Below are positions 9,824 to 18,687 of a stretch of DNA of 64,000 nt, one piece after another (the stretch's first letter is position 1; every line of letters begins with the position of its first letter). The stretch is taken from NCBI RefSeq assembly GCF_016907355.1, contig NZ_JAFBBW010000001.1:1178001-1242000 (forward strand), given 5' to 3'. The DNA is from Agromyces aurantiacus (lineage in GTDB: Bacteria; Actinomycetota; Actinomycetes; Actinomycetales; Microbacteriaceae). Made by a program: the position numbers and the translations under genes. The notes beneath the pieces were generated by a model that worked only from the letters and a program-made list of their open reading frames with translations, was not told the origin of the DNA and did no database searches.

Positions 9824-9833
9824 GGTGACCGTG

Positions 9834-10709
9834 ATGACCACCGACCCGTTCGTCACCCACCGCAACCTGCTCTTCACGGTCGCGTACGAGCTGCTCGGCT
9901 CGGCGGCCGACGCCGAGGACGTGCTGCAGGAGTCGTGGCTCCGCTGGGCGTCCGCCGACCGTGCCGAGGTGCGCGACGCGCGTGCGTACCTCGTGCGCAT
10001 CGTGACGCGGCAGTCGTTGAACCACCTGCGCACGCTGTCGCGCCGCCGCGAGGACTACGTCGGCGAGTGGCTGCCCGAGCCGGTGCTGACGAGCCCTGAT
10101 GTCGCGGCCGACGTCGAGCTCGCCGAGAGCCTGTCGATGGCCACGCTCACCGTACTCGAGACGCTCGGCCCCGCCGAGCGTGCGGTGTTCGTGCTGCGCG
10201 AGGTGTTCGACGTGCCGTACGACGAGATCGCCGACGCGGTCGGCAAGTCGCCCGCGGCGGTGCGCCAGATCGCCCACCGGGCCAAGGAGCACGTCGCGGC
10301 CCGGCGGCCGCGCGTCCACGTCGCGCCGAGCGAGCAGGAGCAGGTGCTCGAGCGGTTCATCACGGCCTTCAACACCGGCGAGCTGCAGGGGCTCATGGAC
10401 GTCCTCGCCCCCGACGTCGTGGCGATCGCCGACGGCGGCGGCAAGGTGCGCGGCGCCGCGCGGCGACCCATCGTCGGCGCGGGCAAGCTCGTCGCCTACC
10501 TGCGCGGCGGCCTCGAGAAGTGGGGGGTGCGTCCGGTCGCGAGGCTGGCCTGGGTCAACGGCGCGCCGGGCGTGCGGGTCGAGCTCGACGGCGAGGTCGC
10601 GGCCGTGCTGAGCGTGACGGTCGAGGACGGCCGCGTGACGCGCGTCTACTCGGTCGCGAACCCCGACAAGCTCGCCCGCATCGATGCCGAGGCGCCGCTC
10701 GAGCGCTGA
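9834..10709 (+). CDS. ECF41 family RNA polymerase sigma factor with SnoaL-like C-terminus
   Basis: The 291-residue protein has sigma region 2 (about residues 8-72), the linker motif WLPEP (79-83) and sigma region 4 (about 105-155). A C-terminal SnoaL/NTF2-like domain carries the two ECF41 hallmarks DGGGKV (200-205) and NPDKL (276-280). In studied ECF41 proteins this C-terminal domain modulates activity in place of a separate anti-sigma factor. No anti-sigma gene is seen nearby. The gene forms an operon with the AhpD-fold gene in front, and the matching promoter is at 9162. The ATG at 9834 is used, and an in-frame GTG one codon earlier is possible. Confidence 0.9.
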   Translation: MTTDPFVTHRNLLFTVAYELLGSAADAEDVLQESWLRWASADRAEVRDARAYLVRIVTRQSLNHLRTLSRRREDYVGEWLPEPVLTSPDVAADVELAESLSMATLTVLETLGPAERAVFVLREVFDVPYDEIADAVGKSPAAVRQIAHRAKEHVAARRPRVHVAPSEQEQVLERFITAFNTGELQGLMDVLAPDVVAIADGGGKVRGAARRPIVGAGKLVAYLRGGLEKWGVRPVARLAWVNGAPGVRVELDGEVAAVLSVTVEDGRVTRVYSVANPDKLARIDAEAPLER

Positions 10710-10760
10710 CGGCGGGGCGGCGACTCCGTCACAATGGAACCGATGCGAAGGGGTTCCGAC

Positions 10761-11240
10761 ATGGCCGACCACACGACCGATCCGACGACGGATGCCGCGG
10801 CGCCGGCGCATCCGGACGCCGCGGGCGTGGCGCACGGGCCCGGCCATCACGCCCTCGGCTGCCCCGAGTGCTTCGAGGAGCTCCAGCGCAACCACGACTG
10901 GTGGAAGGCGCGGCCCGAGCGCTCGCGCCTCGTCGGGCTCGTCGTGCTGCGCGACGACATGCCGCCGATCCTCGAGCAGCGCACCGACCTCACGAGGTTC
11001 GGCGTGCAGATCCTCGACTTCCGCTATCCCACGCCCGACGCGCCGGAGTCCTGGGAGCAGCGGCTCGCGCGCCTGTTCGAGACGCTCCGGGCGGGCGACG
11101 TGCTGGTGGTCGCGAACGAGCGCGCACTCGGCCGCACGGCCGACGAGGTGGCCCGCACCATCCGCGCCCTGCGTCGCCACGACCTCGTCGTGAAGGTGCT
11201 GAGCCACGGCGCCCCGCACCTGGAGGACGCCCGGGCGTGA
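10761..11240 (+). CDS. Resolvase-like hypothetical protein without catalytic serine
   Basis: The 159-residue protein has a His/Ala-rich N-terminus with a CPEC pair (C34, C37). Its second half (about 103-150: LARLFETLRAGDVLVVANE, then RALGRTADEVARTIRALRRH) resembles the core of serine recombinases, where L-R-x-G-D-x-L-V-V precedes a conserved D-R-x-x-R-S. The residues expected at the active site are altered (ANERALGRT), and no N-terminal strand with the nucleophilic serine is present. It is therefore not expected to recombine DNA. GAAGGGG lies eight bases before the ATG at 10761. The following gene overlaps by four bases, so the two are co-translated. Confidence 0.5.
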   Translation: MADHTTDPTTDAAAPAHPDAAGVAHGPGHHALGCPECFEELQRNHDWWKARPERSRLVGLVVLRDDMPPILEQRTDLTRFGVQILDFRYPTPDAPESWEQRLARLFETLRAGDVLVVANERALGRTADEVARTIRALRRHDLVVKVLSHGAPHLEDARA

Positions 11241-12301
11241 CCTCCGACCGGGACATCGCCCGCTGGCGGCTGCACTCGCAGCGGCTTGCGGACCCGGTCG
11301 ACGGCGCCGACGCGGTGGTGTCGACGCTGCTGGGCGTGCAGGCCGAGAACCCGTCCCAGTCGGCGTGGGCGGTCGCGGCGCGGACCACGAACCCGACGCA
11401 GGAGGACCTCGCCGGTGCGCTCGCGAGCGGACGAGTGCTGCGCACGCACGTGTTGCGGCCGACGTGGCACTACGTGCGGGCCGAGGACTCGGCGTGGCTG
11501 CTCGAGCTCACGGCGCCGCGCGTGCTGCCCGTCATTCAGCAGCAGCTGCGGGCCCTGGCCGACCGGCTCACCCGCCTGACCGACGAGGTCCTGTCGATCC
11601 TCGCCGAGCGGCCCGATCGCACGCGCGGCGAGCTCGCGGGCGAGCTCGAGGCGCGGGGAAGCGGGCTCACGGGCCAGCAGCTGATGCTGCTGCTCGCCCG
11701 ACTCGAACTGCGCGCCCTCATCTGCAGCGGGGTTCCGGCCGACGGGGAGCACACCTACGCCCTCTTCTCGGAGCGCGTCCGCGCACCGCGAAGGCTCGAT
11801 CGCGACGAGGCGCTCGCCGAGCTGGCGCTGCGCTACTTCACCTCGCACGGCCCCGCCACCGAACGCGATCTCGCGTACTGGGCCACGCTCACCCTGACGG
11901 ACGTCCGCCGGGGCATCGCGGGGGCGTGCGACCGGCTGAGCTCGTTCGAGCACGACGGCCGGGTCTTCCTGCATGCGCCCGGTGACGCCCAGGTCTCCGC
12001 CGCCCCATCCGGCCACCTGTTGCAGGTGCTCGACGAGATGTACCGCGGCTACCAGGACTCGCGTTCCGTCATCGATGCCGAGCGCCTGCTGCCGGATGGT
12101 CGTGAGACGGCGCTCGGCATGGCCCTCGTCGACGCCCAGCTCGTCGCCGGCATGCGGCGCACCGTCAGCCGGAATGTCGTCACGTTCGGGCTCGAGCCGC
12201 ATCGCGCGCTGCGGACGGCGGAGCTGGCATCCCTCCGCGAGGCGGCCGACCGATACGGCGCGTTCCTCGGGCTGGAGTCGCGCGTGGAGGTCAGGGCCTA
12301 G
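11237..12301 (+). CDS. Winged helix DNA-binding (HTH_42, AlkX/YcaQ-like) protein
   Basis: The 354-residue protein fits the HTH_42 family: an N-terminal LGVQAENPSQSAWAVAARTT segment (about 33-52), a T-H-V-L-R-P-T-W-H-Y motif near 75-84 and a winged-helix region in the middle. Family members include AlkX and YcaQ-type DNA glycosylases, where a Q-x-Q/H-region and the R-P-T-W-H motif line the active site. The LRPTWHYV motif is preserved. A glycosylase role is plausible but not proven by sequence alone. It starts with GTG overlapping the previous stop codon and ends four bases into the tail of the convergent acyl-CoA dehydrogenase gene. Confidence 0.72.
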   Translation: MTSDRDIARWRLHSQRLADPVDGADAVVSTLLGVQAENPSQSAWAVAARTTNPTQEDLAGALASGRVLRTHVLRPTWHYVRAEDSAWLLELTAPRVLPVIQQQLRALADRLTRLTDEVLSILAERPDRTRGELAGELEARGSGLTGQQLMLLLARLELRALICSGVPADGEHTYALFSERVRAPRRLDRDEALAELALRYFTSHGPATERDLAYWATLTLTDVRRGIAGACDRLSSFEHDGRVFLHAPGDAQVSAAPSGHLLQVLDEMYRGYQDSRSVIDAERLLPDGRETALGMALVDAQLVAGMRRTVSRNVVTFGLEPHRALRTAELASLREAADRYGAFLGLESRVEVRA

Positions 12302-14283
12302 GGCTCGTCGATCAGCCTGATCACCCGGCGGTGGACGTCTTCCATCGCGTCATCCGGGATCTCCTCCGTGATCCACGGGCCGGTGCCCTCGCTCGGATCG
12401 ACGATGCCCTGCTCGAGCCAGGCGTAGCGGCCGTCGAGCACGCGCTCCGCGAGGCGTTCGTCGTCGGCGTCGGTGTTGCGCCACAGTTCGTCGAGCAGGC
12501 GCTCGGTGCGGTGCCGGGACTGTGCGGCGAAGGTGTCGGCGAGCTGGAAGGCCGACTTCGCGTGCTCCGGCGCGTCGGCGGCGATCATGGCGGCGCGCAC
12601 GCACGACGCCGACACGGCGAACAGCTCGGCGCCGATGTCGACCACGCGCGCGAGGAATCCCTGCCGGTGCTCGAGGGCGCCCTGCCAGCGCGCCATGCCG
12701 TAGAACGTCTCGCGGGCCAGCTTGCGGCTCGTGCGCTCGACGTACCGCAGGTGGGGCGCGAGCGCGCCGAACTCGCCGTAGGCCGCGGGCAGGTCGCCCG
12801 CGCCGGCGACGAGCTGCGGCAGCCAGCGCGCGTAGAACCCGCTCGCCGATGCGGCGGCCCTGACCTTGGCGGCGAGATCGAGCTTCGGATCGATGAGGTC
12901 GCCGGCCGCGGTGAGGTGGGCGTCGACGGCCTCGCGGGCGATGAGCAGCCGCATGATCTCGGTCGAGCCCTCGAAGATCCGGTTGATCCGCATGTCGCGG
13001 AGCACCTGCTCGGCGGCGACGGCGCGCTCGCCTCGCGCGGCGAGCGACGCGGCGGTCTCGAATCCGCGTCCGCCGCGGATCTGCACGAGCTCGTCGGCGA
13101 TGCGCCATCCCATCTCGGAGGCCCACATCTTCGCGAGGGCCGCCTCTATGCGGATGTCCTTGCGGTCCTCGTCGGCGAGCACGCCCGAGAGATCGACCAC
13201 CGCCTCGAGCGCGAAGGTCGTCGCCGCGATGAACGCGACCTTGTGGGCGACCGCGGCGTGGCCGCCGATCGGATGGCCCCACTGCACGCGCGCCTGCGAC
13301 CACTCCCGGGCGATCTTCAGGCTCCATTTCGCCGTGCCGGCGCAGATCGCGGGGATTGCGAGCCGGCCGGCGTTGAGCGTGGTCAGCGCGATCTTGAGCC
13401 CCTGGCCCTCCCGGCCGATGAGGTTCTCGCGCGGGACGCGGACCCCGCGGAGCGTGGTGAGCCCGTTCTCGATCCCGCGCAGCCCCATGAACGCGTTGCG
13501 GCGGTGCACCGTGATGCCCGGGTCGTCGGCCTCGACGACGAACGCCGAGATCCCGCCCGGGTGCCCATCGGACTTCGGCACACGCGCCATGACGACCAGC
13601 AGTTCGGCGACGGGCCCGTTGGTGGTCCACAGCTTCGTGCCGTCGAGGACGTACGCTGCGCCGTCCTCCGTCGGCACCGCGGTGGCCCGCAGGCGCGCGG
13701 GATCCGACCCGACCTCGGGCTCGGTCAGCAGGAAGGCGCTGATGGCGCCACGGGCGCACCGCGGCAGGTACCGGCGCTTCTGCGCGTCGGTGCCCGCGAG
13801 CTTGAGCGGCTCGGGGACGCCCACCGATTGGTGCGAGGAGAGCAGCGCGCCGAGGCTCGCGTTGACCGAGCCGATCAGCACGAGCGCACGGTTGTAGTGG
13901 TACTGCCCGAGCCCGAGGCCGCCGTACTCGACCGGGATCTTCATGCCGAACGCCCCGAGCTCGGCGAGCCCTTCGAACACCTCGTCGGGGATGCGCGCCT
14001 CGCGCTCGATGCGCGGGGCGTCGACGGTGCGCAGGAAGGACTCGAGGCCGGCCAGGAAGGCGTCGCCGCGTTCGACGCGACCGGGATCGGATCGGGGATG
14101 CGGATGGATGAGCGACAGGTCGAACCGCCCGAGGTACAGGCCCCGGGCGAAGCTCGGCTTCTGCCACTCCCGCTCGCGGGCGGCTTCGGCGACGGCCCGC
14201 GACTGCTGCGCGTCGACGTGCGGCGGCGCGGCGCCCCGACGGTCGGCGGACCGGGCGGACTCGTTGGACTCGGTGGCGCTCAC
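12298..14283 (-). CDS. Acyl-CoA dehydrogenase (long-chain, FadE/VLCAD-like)
   Basis: The 661-residue flavoprotein oxidises acyl-CoA to trans-2-enoyl-CoA, the first step of beta-oxidation. The FAD/substrate motif LTEPEVGSD lies at residues 186-194, QIRGGRGFE at 401-409, and the FEGSTEI motif near 437-443 supplies the catalytic glutamate (about E438) as in very-long-chain enzymes. A C-terminal extension of about 200 residues also matches the VLCAD-like group, which is longer than the 380-residue medium-chain enzymes. The GTG at 14283 is preferred because AGGAGG stands six bases before it, although the frame is open further upstream with a weak TTG. It is divergent from an IclR regulator. Confidence 0.88.
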   Translation of the reverse strand: MSATESNESARSADRRGAAPPHVDAQQSRAVAEAAREREWQKPSFARGLYLGRFDLSLIHPHPRSDPGRVERGDAFLAGLESFLRTVDAPRIEREARIPDEVFEGLAELGAFGMKIPVEYGGLGLGQYHYNRALVLIGSVNASLGALLSSHQSVGVPEPLKLAGTDAQKRRYLPRCARGAISAFLLTEPEVGSDPARLRATAVPTEDGAAYVLDGTKLWTTNGPVAELLVVMARVPKSDGHPGGISAFVVEADDPGITVHRRNAFMGLRGIENGLTTLRGVRVPRENLIGREGQGLKIALTTLNAGRLAIPAICAGTAKWSLKIAREWSQARVQWGHPIGGHAAVAHKVAFIAATTFALEAVVDLSGVLADEDRKDIRIEAALAKMWASEMGWRIADELVQIRGGRGFETAASLAARGERAVAAEQVLRDMRINRIFEGSTEIMRLLIAREAVDAHLTAAGDLIDPKLDLAAKVRAAASASGFYARWLPQLVAGAGDLPAAYGEFGALAPHLRYVERTSRKLARETFYGMARWQGALEHRQGFLARVVDIGAELFAVSASCVRAAMIAADAPEHAKSAFQLADTFAAQSRHRTERLLDELWRNTDADDERLAERVLDGRYAWLEQGIVDPSEGTGPWITEEIPDDAMEDVHRRVIRLIDEP

Positions 14284-14381
14284 GCGGACCTCCTCGTTGA
14301 GGCCCAATGTACGCCCGGGCCGGCGGCATCGGAACGGGCTTGCCGGCGTCCGCGAGGGCCGCCACTCGGTAGCGTGGACCC

Positions 14382-15182
14382 ATGCACGGTGAGGTCGACG
14401 CGACGTCGAGCATGGGGCGCGGCTTCGACGTGCTCTCCGCGCTCGCGGCGCTCACGAGCGTTGCGCCGTTCAGCGCGACCGTCTCGGCCGTGGCGGCGCG
14501 GCTGCAGCGCGACCGGTCGCAGGTCTCGCGCACGCTGGCCTCCCTCGAAGCCCTCGGCCTGGTCGTGCGCGGCGACGACCGCGCCTACCGGCTCGGCTGG
14601 GACTGGTACGCCGCCGCGCAGGAGCTCACCGACCGGCGGCTCCGCGTCGACGGGATCGACGTGCTCGAGCGGCTCAGCTCCGCCGCCGACGAGGCCTGCT
14701 TCCTCGGCGCGCTCGCCGGCGACCGCACGGTCACGATCGTCGAGAGCGTGCCGCCGTCGTCGCGCATGATCGGCTCGTGGATCGGCCGCGCCTACCCCGC
14801 CTACTGCAGCGACGCGGGGCAGGCGGTGCTGTGGGACGCCGACGACGACGAGGTGCGGGCGGTGCTCGCGGGCACCCGGTTCGCATCGGCGGGGCCCAAC
14901 GCGCCGACCTCGGCCGACGACTTCCTCGAGCGCCTGCACGCCGCGCGCGCGCGGGGGTTCGCGATCGTCGACGAGGAGGCCGAGCCGGGCCTCTACTCGG
15001 TCTCGGCGCCCGTCCACGACTTCCGTCGCGAGGTGGTCGCGGCCGTGCAGGTCGTGGGGGAGCGCGTCGCGCTCGCGCCGCGCACCGCGGAGCTCGGGGC
15101 GCTGTGCGTCGAGGCGGCGGACGAGCTCTCGCGACGACTCGGGGCGACCGTCGAGGCGGATCGGCCCGACGCCGGGGCCTGA
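14382..15182 (+). CDS. IclR family transcriptional regulator
   Basis: The 266-residue protein has an N-terminal winged helix (about residues 10-70, with SAVAARLQRDRSQVSRTLAS) and a C-terminal effector domain. That domain contains the IclR-type AYCSDAGQAVLW (about 144-155) and RARGFAIVDEEAEPGLYSVSAPV-like stretch near 187-209. IclR proteins sense small carboxylic acids or aromatic intermediates. It is divergent from the acyl-CoA dehydrogenase, which it probably controls. It converges on the second IclR gene with an 10-base gap, so the two regulators are not an operon. Confidence 0.85.
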   Translation: MHGEVDATSSMGRGFDVLSALAALTSVAPFSATVSAVAARLQRDRSQVSRTLASLEALGLVVRGDDRAYRLGWDWYAAAQELTDRRLRVDGIDVLERLSSAADEACFLGALAGDRTVTIVESVPPSSRMIGSWIGRAYPAYCSDAGQAVLWDADDDEVRAVLAGTRFASAGPNAPTSADDFLERLHAARARGFAIVDEEAEPGLYSVSAPVHDFRREVVAAVQVVGERVALAPRTAELGALCVEAADELSRRLGATVEADRPDAGA

Positions 15183-15192
15183 GCGGGTCGCG

Positions 15193-15948
15193 TCAGTGCG
15201 CCTCGACGACCGCGGCGAGTCGCGCCGCGGCATGCGTCGTCGCCTCGACGAGCGTCTCGACGTGGTCGCGATCGCGCGATGAGCTGCTGACGCTGATCGC
15301 CGCAACGACGGCGTCGCGAGCGTCGCGGATCGGCAGCGCGAGCTCGAGCACGCCGTCGTCGTACTCGTCCTCGGCGCGGATGATCCCCGCGGCGCGGTCG
15401 CGGCGCATCAGCGCGTCGAGTTCGGTGACCGACCGGGCGCCGCCCGGGCCGCCGACGCCGACGAACTGGACGTCGGCGAGGAGTGCCTCGAGCTCGCCGG
15501 CGCCGTGGTCCCAGAGCAGCGCACGACCGGCACCCGTCGACCACACGGGGGTGATCATGCCGGAATGCACGGCCGCGTCGGCCGCTCCGGCGCCGGCCTC
15601 GAAGCGGAGCAGGATGGCCCGCACGCCGTCGCGACCCGTGATGCGCGCCGTCACCGGGAACCGCGCCGCGATCGATCGCAGCAGCGGCCGGGACGCCCGG
15701 AGCAGCGGCTCCTGCAGTGCGGCGGCGACGGAGAGGAAGCGGTCGCCCGCGCGGAAGACCTGGGCGTCGTCGCGTTCGAGGTACTCGAGGTCGCGCAGCT
15801 CACGGGTCAGGCGTGAGACGCGGCTCCGCTCGATGCCCGCGGTGTCGGCGAGCCGTGACGCCGTGTAGCCGGGCCGGCCGGAGCGTTCGCGCTCGACCGC
15901 GATCTCGACGAGCCGCAACCCCTGCGCGAGCGAGGACGGGATCTGCAT
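15193..15948 (-). CDS. IclR family transcriptional regulator
   Basis: The 251-residue protein has a winged helix (about residues 8-65, with TASRLADTAGIERSRVSRLT) and an IclR effector domain containing VWSTGAGRALLWD and GIIRAEDEYDDGVLELALPI. It lies 36 bases downstream of the racemase gene on the same strand with its own GAGGAG site. It is thus the third gene of the permease-racemase-regulator operon and probably controls use of the transported amino acid. It is only distantly similar to the IclR protein at 14382. Confidence 0.85.
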   Translation of the reverse strand: MQIPSSLAQGLRLVEIAVERERSGRPGYTASRLADTAGIERSRVSRLTRELRDLEYLERDDAQVFRAGDRFLSVAAALQEPLLRASRPLLRSIAARFPVTARITGRDGVRAILLRFEAGAGAADAAVHSGMITPVWSTGAGRALLWDHGAGELEALLADVQFVGVGGPGGARSVTELDALMRRDRAAGIIRAEDEYDDGVLELALPIRDARDAVVAAISVSSSSRDRDHVETLVEATTHAAARLAAVVEAH

Positions 15949-15984
15949 GCGCTCGACTCCTCACCGGTCGGGGGACCGACTCCA

Positions 15985-17118
15985 TTACAGCGCACGCGCC
16001 GCCGTGCGGACGGGAACGCGCGGGTGCAGCCGGCCCCACACCGAGTAGAGGTCGGCGGCGATGTGGCCGTTCGCGTGCTCGAGGTCGGCCGACGAGATGC
16101 GCTCGTCGCCCTGGGAACCGTAGAACACGACCTCGTCGCCGGGCTCGACGTGCCCCAGCGAGGTCGCGTCGACGGTGAGCGTGTTCATGGCGTGGCGGTC
16201 GACGATGGGCACCCGCCGGCCGCGGATGAGCACCGACGCCCGCCCGCCGAGCGAGCGCTGCACGCCGTCGGCGTAGCCGATGGGCACGGAGGCGAGCAGC
16301 GCGTCGCGCTCCAGGCGGTGCGTGCGCTCGTAGCCGACCGTCCGACCCGCCGGGTAGCGGTTCACCGCGGCCACGCGCGACTTGAGCGTGAACGCGGGGC
16401 GGAGCGCGGGATCGGGCGCGGCGGTGTCGCCGTAGAGGGCCGCGCCGATCCGCACGAGGTCGAAGCGCGACTCCGGAACGGTGAGCGCCGCGAACGAGGT
16501 CGCGCAGTGCCGGCGGACCGCGTCACGGCCCGCCGGCATCGCGCGGAGCGCCGCCGCGGCCTGCACCTGGAACGCCGCGGCGCCGTGCGCGACATCCGCC
16601 CGGTCCTCGCACGGGAAGTGCGAGCAGACGCCGACGATCTCGAGCTCGCGGCGGGCGAGCACGCGACCCATCTCGTCGGGGCCGCCGGGGGCGGCGAGCT
16701 CGATCCCGTCGCGCGTGATGCCGGTGGCGTTGATCGAGACGTGCGCCCGGATCCGGATGCCGCGCGCGGCGGCGACCCGCGCGACGACCTCCGCGTGGTC
16801 GGCGCCGCCGATCCACTCCTCGACGCCGTGGGCGATGCCCTCCTCGACCTCCTCGGCGAGCGCCGGGCGGATCCTGAGGATCCGCCCGGTGTAGCCGAGG
16901 AAGCGGGCGGCGACCGCCTCGTCGGTGCTCGTGATGCCGATGGTGCCGATGCCCCGGGCGATGACGAGCGGCAGCACGTGCTCGATGCCGTGGCCGTACG
17001 CGTCGGCCTTCACGACCGCGCACACGTCGGCGGTGTCGTCGATGCGGCGCAGCACGGTGTCGAGGTTGTGCTCGATCGCGTCGAGGTCGACCTCGACCCA
17101 GCCCGGGGCCGGCGTCAT
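15985..17118 (-). CDS. Alanine racemase family protein, broad-spectrum (Bsr-like)
   Basis: The 377-residue fold-III PLP enzyme interconverts L- and D-amino acids. The PLP lysine is K37 in VVKADAYGHG and the opposite catalytic tyrosine is Y282 in PIGYADG. The region usually reading H-L-K-x-D-T-G-M-x-R in true alanine racemases reads HVSINATGITRDG (126-138), and LKSRVAAVNRYPAGRTVGY follows at 245-263. Both fit the broad-spectrum racemases of the BsrV type. Unlike BsrV there is no signal peptide, so it acts in the cytoplasm. It starts four bases after the permease stop codon. Location beside amino-acid catabolic genes, not beside tsaE/tsaB, argues against a cell-wall role. Confidence 0.85.
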   Translation of the reverse strand: MTPAPGWVEVDLDAIEHNLDTVLRRIDDTADVCAVVKADAYGHGIEHVLPLVIARGIGTIGITSTDEAVAARFLGYTGRILRIRPALAEEVEEGIAHGVEEWIGGADHAEVVARVAAARGIRIRAHVSINATGITRDGIELAAPGGPDEMGRVLARRELEIVGVCSHFPCEDRADVAHGAAAFQVQAAAALRAMPAGRDAVRRHCATSFAALTVPESRFDLVRIGAALYGDTAAPDPALRPAFTLKSRVAAVNRYPAGRTVGYERTHRLERDALLASVPIGYADGVQRSLGGRASVLIRGRRVPIVDRHAMNTLTVDATSLGHVEPGDEVVFYGSQGDERISSADLEHANGHIAADLYSVWGRLHPRVPVRTAARAL

Positions 17119-17122
17119 CGGA

Positions 17123-18640
17123 TCACGCGCCCTTCGGAGCGGCCGATGCGCCGTCGTCGATCGCGTCGACGGGCGCCTCCTCGGAGACGGTCGCGGCGGG
17201 CTTCGCCCCGCGGCGACCGTGGCGCAGCCAGAAGTACAGGTAGCAGCCCGCGACGAACGGGATGCCGAAGTACAGCGCGGCGACCTGGTTGGGGTCGAAC
17301 GCGATCGCGACGATCGAGATGCCGAGCAGCACGAACGCAACGATCGGCACGACCGGGTAGAGCGGGGTGCGGTACGCGAGCGTCGAGACATCGCCGCCCG
17401 CCCGCACGAACGCGCGCCGGTGGAAGAACTGCGCCGCGACGATCGACATCCAGACCGCGACGACGGCGAAGCCCGCGATCGAGACGAGCACGAGGTAGAC
17501 GGTCGAGGGCGCGATCACGCTCGAGAGCAGCGACGCGAGGCCGATCACGATGCTGAGGCTGAGCGCGACGATCGGGATGCCGCGTCGCGTCAGGCGCGTG
17601 AAGGCGCGGGGCGCGTGGCCCTCCTCGGCGAGCGAGAACAGCATGCGCGCGCACGAGAACAGCCCGCTGTTGCCGGCCGAGAGCAGCGCCGTGATGATGA
17701 CGAAGTTCATGATGTCGGGCGCGTACGGCACGCCGACGTACTCGAACACGGTCACGAACGGGCTGTCGGTGAGGCCGGTCTCCTCGTAGGGCACGATGGC
17801 GGCGATGACGGTGATCGAGCCGATGAAGAAGATGACGAGGCGCAGCACGGTCGAGCGGAGCGCCTTCGGGATGTTGCGCGCGGGGTCCTTGGTCTCGCCG
17901 GCCGCGACGCCGATCAGCTCGGAACCGCTGAACGCGTAGAAGACGACGAGCGCGGTCATGAGCACGCCGGCGATCCCGGTCGGGAACAGTCCGTCGGGCG
18001 TCATGAAGTTGCCGAACCCGATGGGGTCGTGGTCGTCCGGCGAGAGCGGCGTGAAGCCGAAGATCGCCGCGCCGCCGAGCACGATGAGGCCGATGATGGC
18101 GGCGACCTTGACGAGCGAGAACCAGAACTCGGCCTCGCCGAACACGCGCGCCGAGATGGCGTTGAGCGTGAAGAGGAGGGCCGCGAAGACCAGGCACCAG
18201 ACCCACACGTCGACCGCGGGGAACCATCGCTGCATCAGGATGCCGGCGGCCGTGAACTCCGAGCCGAGCGCGACGACCCAGCAGAGCCAGTAGAGCCACG
18301 CCGTGGTGAAGCCGGTCGCGGGGTTGATCGCGCGCGCCGCGTAGATGTGGAACGCCCCGGAGACCGGGTAGGCGAGCGCGAGCTCGCCGAGGCAGGCCAT
18401 CACGAGGTAGACGACGACCGCGCCGATGCCGTACGCGATGATCGCGCCGAGCGGCCCGGCCTGGTTGATGGTGTATCCCGAGCTCAGGAACAGGCCCGAG
18501 CCGATCACGCCGCCGAGCGCGATCATGATCAGGTGCCGCGCGTCCATCGAGCGCTGCAGTCGTCGGTAGGGCACTTGGGTCGCCGTCGTGTGCGGCAGTG
18601 CGTTGGGCACCTCGGTGGTGCGGCTTGCGGGTGCGGTCAT
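17123..18640 (-). CDS. Amino acid permease, APC superfamily (AAT family)
   Basis: The 505-residue protein has about 12 hydrophobic segments. The AAT-family entry motif is RHLIMIALGGVIGSGLFL, roughly residues 35-52, preceded by QRSMDARH. A second marker is the segment with FYAFSGSELIGVAAGETKDP, matching the E-x-x-G-x-x-A-G-E-x-x-x-P core. Such permeases import amino acids with protons, the nearest types being GABA, proline, lysine or D-alanine/D-serine carriers. It heads the leftward permease-racemase-IclR operon. The divergent promoter it shares with the homoserine dehydrogenase operon contains a 35-bp putative Lrp site. The C-terminal tail is charged and Ala-rich. Confidence 0.88.
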   Translation of the reverse strand: MTAPASRTTEVPNALPHTTATQVPYRRLQRSMDARHLIMIALGGVIGSGLFLSSGYTINQAGPLGAIIAYGIGAVVVYLVMACLGELALAYPVSGAFHIYAARAINPATGFTTAWLYWLCWVVALGSEFTAAGILMQRWFPAVDVWVWCLVFAALLFTLNAISARVFGEAEFWFSLVKVAAIIGLIVLGGAAIFGFTPLSPDDHDPIGFGNFMTPDGLFPTGIAGVLMTALVVFYAFSGSELIGVAAGETKDPARNIPKALRSTVLRLVIFFIGSITVIAAIVPYEETGLTDSPFVTVFEYVGVPYAPDIMNFVIITALLSAGNSGLFSCARMLFSLAEEGHAPRAFTRLTRRGIPIVALSLSIVIGLASLLSSVIAPSTVYLVLVSIAGFAVVAVWMSIVAAQFFHRRAFVRAGGDVSTLAYRTPLYPVVPIVAFVLLGISIVAIAFDPNQVAALYFGIPFVAGCYLYFWLRHGRRGAKPAATVSEEAPVDAIDDGASAAPKGA

Positions 18641-18687
18641 GAGGACAGTCCTCCGTGTTCTGGTGAGGGGGCTCGTCATTGAGTGCA

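Noticed and set aside
10727..10749. ECF41 promoter before the resolvase-like gene
   Set aside because: CGTCACA is present at 10727, but no CGTC-like element stands 16 bases downstream, and the word overlaps the presumed leader too closely.
14284..14307. Upstream TTG start for the acyl-CoA dehydrogenase
   Set aside because: The eight added residues contain the AGGAGG that serves the GTG at 14283 as ribosome site.
12331..14769. Long open frame opposite the acyl-CoA dehydrogenase
   Set aside because: It overlaps a clear enzyme gene over its full length and runs into the IclR gene. Its residues follow no domain pattern and reflect GC-rich third positions.
15985..17118. Cell-wall alanine racemase
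   Set aside because: The position after a permease, the altered HVSINATG segment and the catabolic neighbours fit a degradative racemase better. Absence of another alr gene could not be checked.
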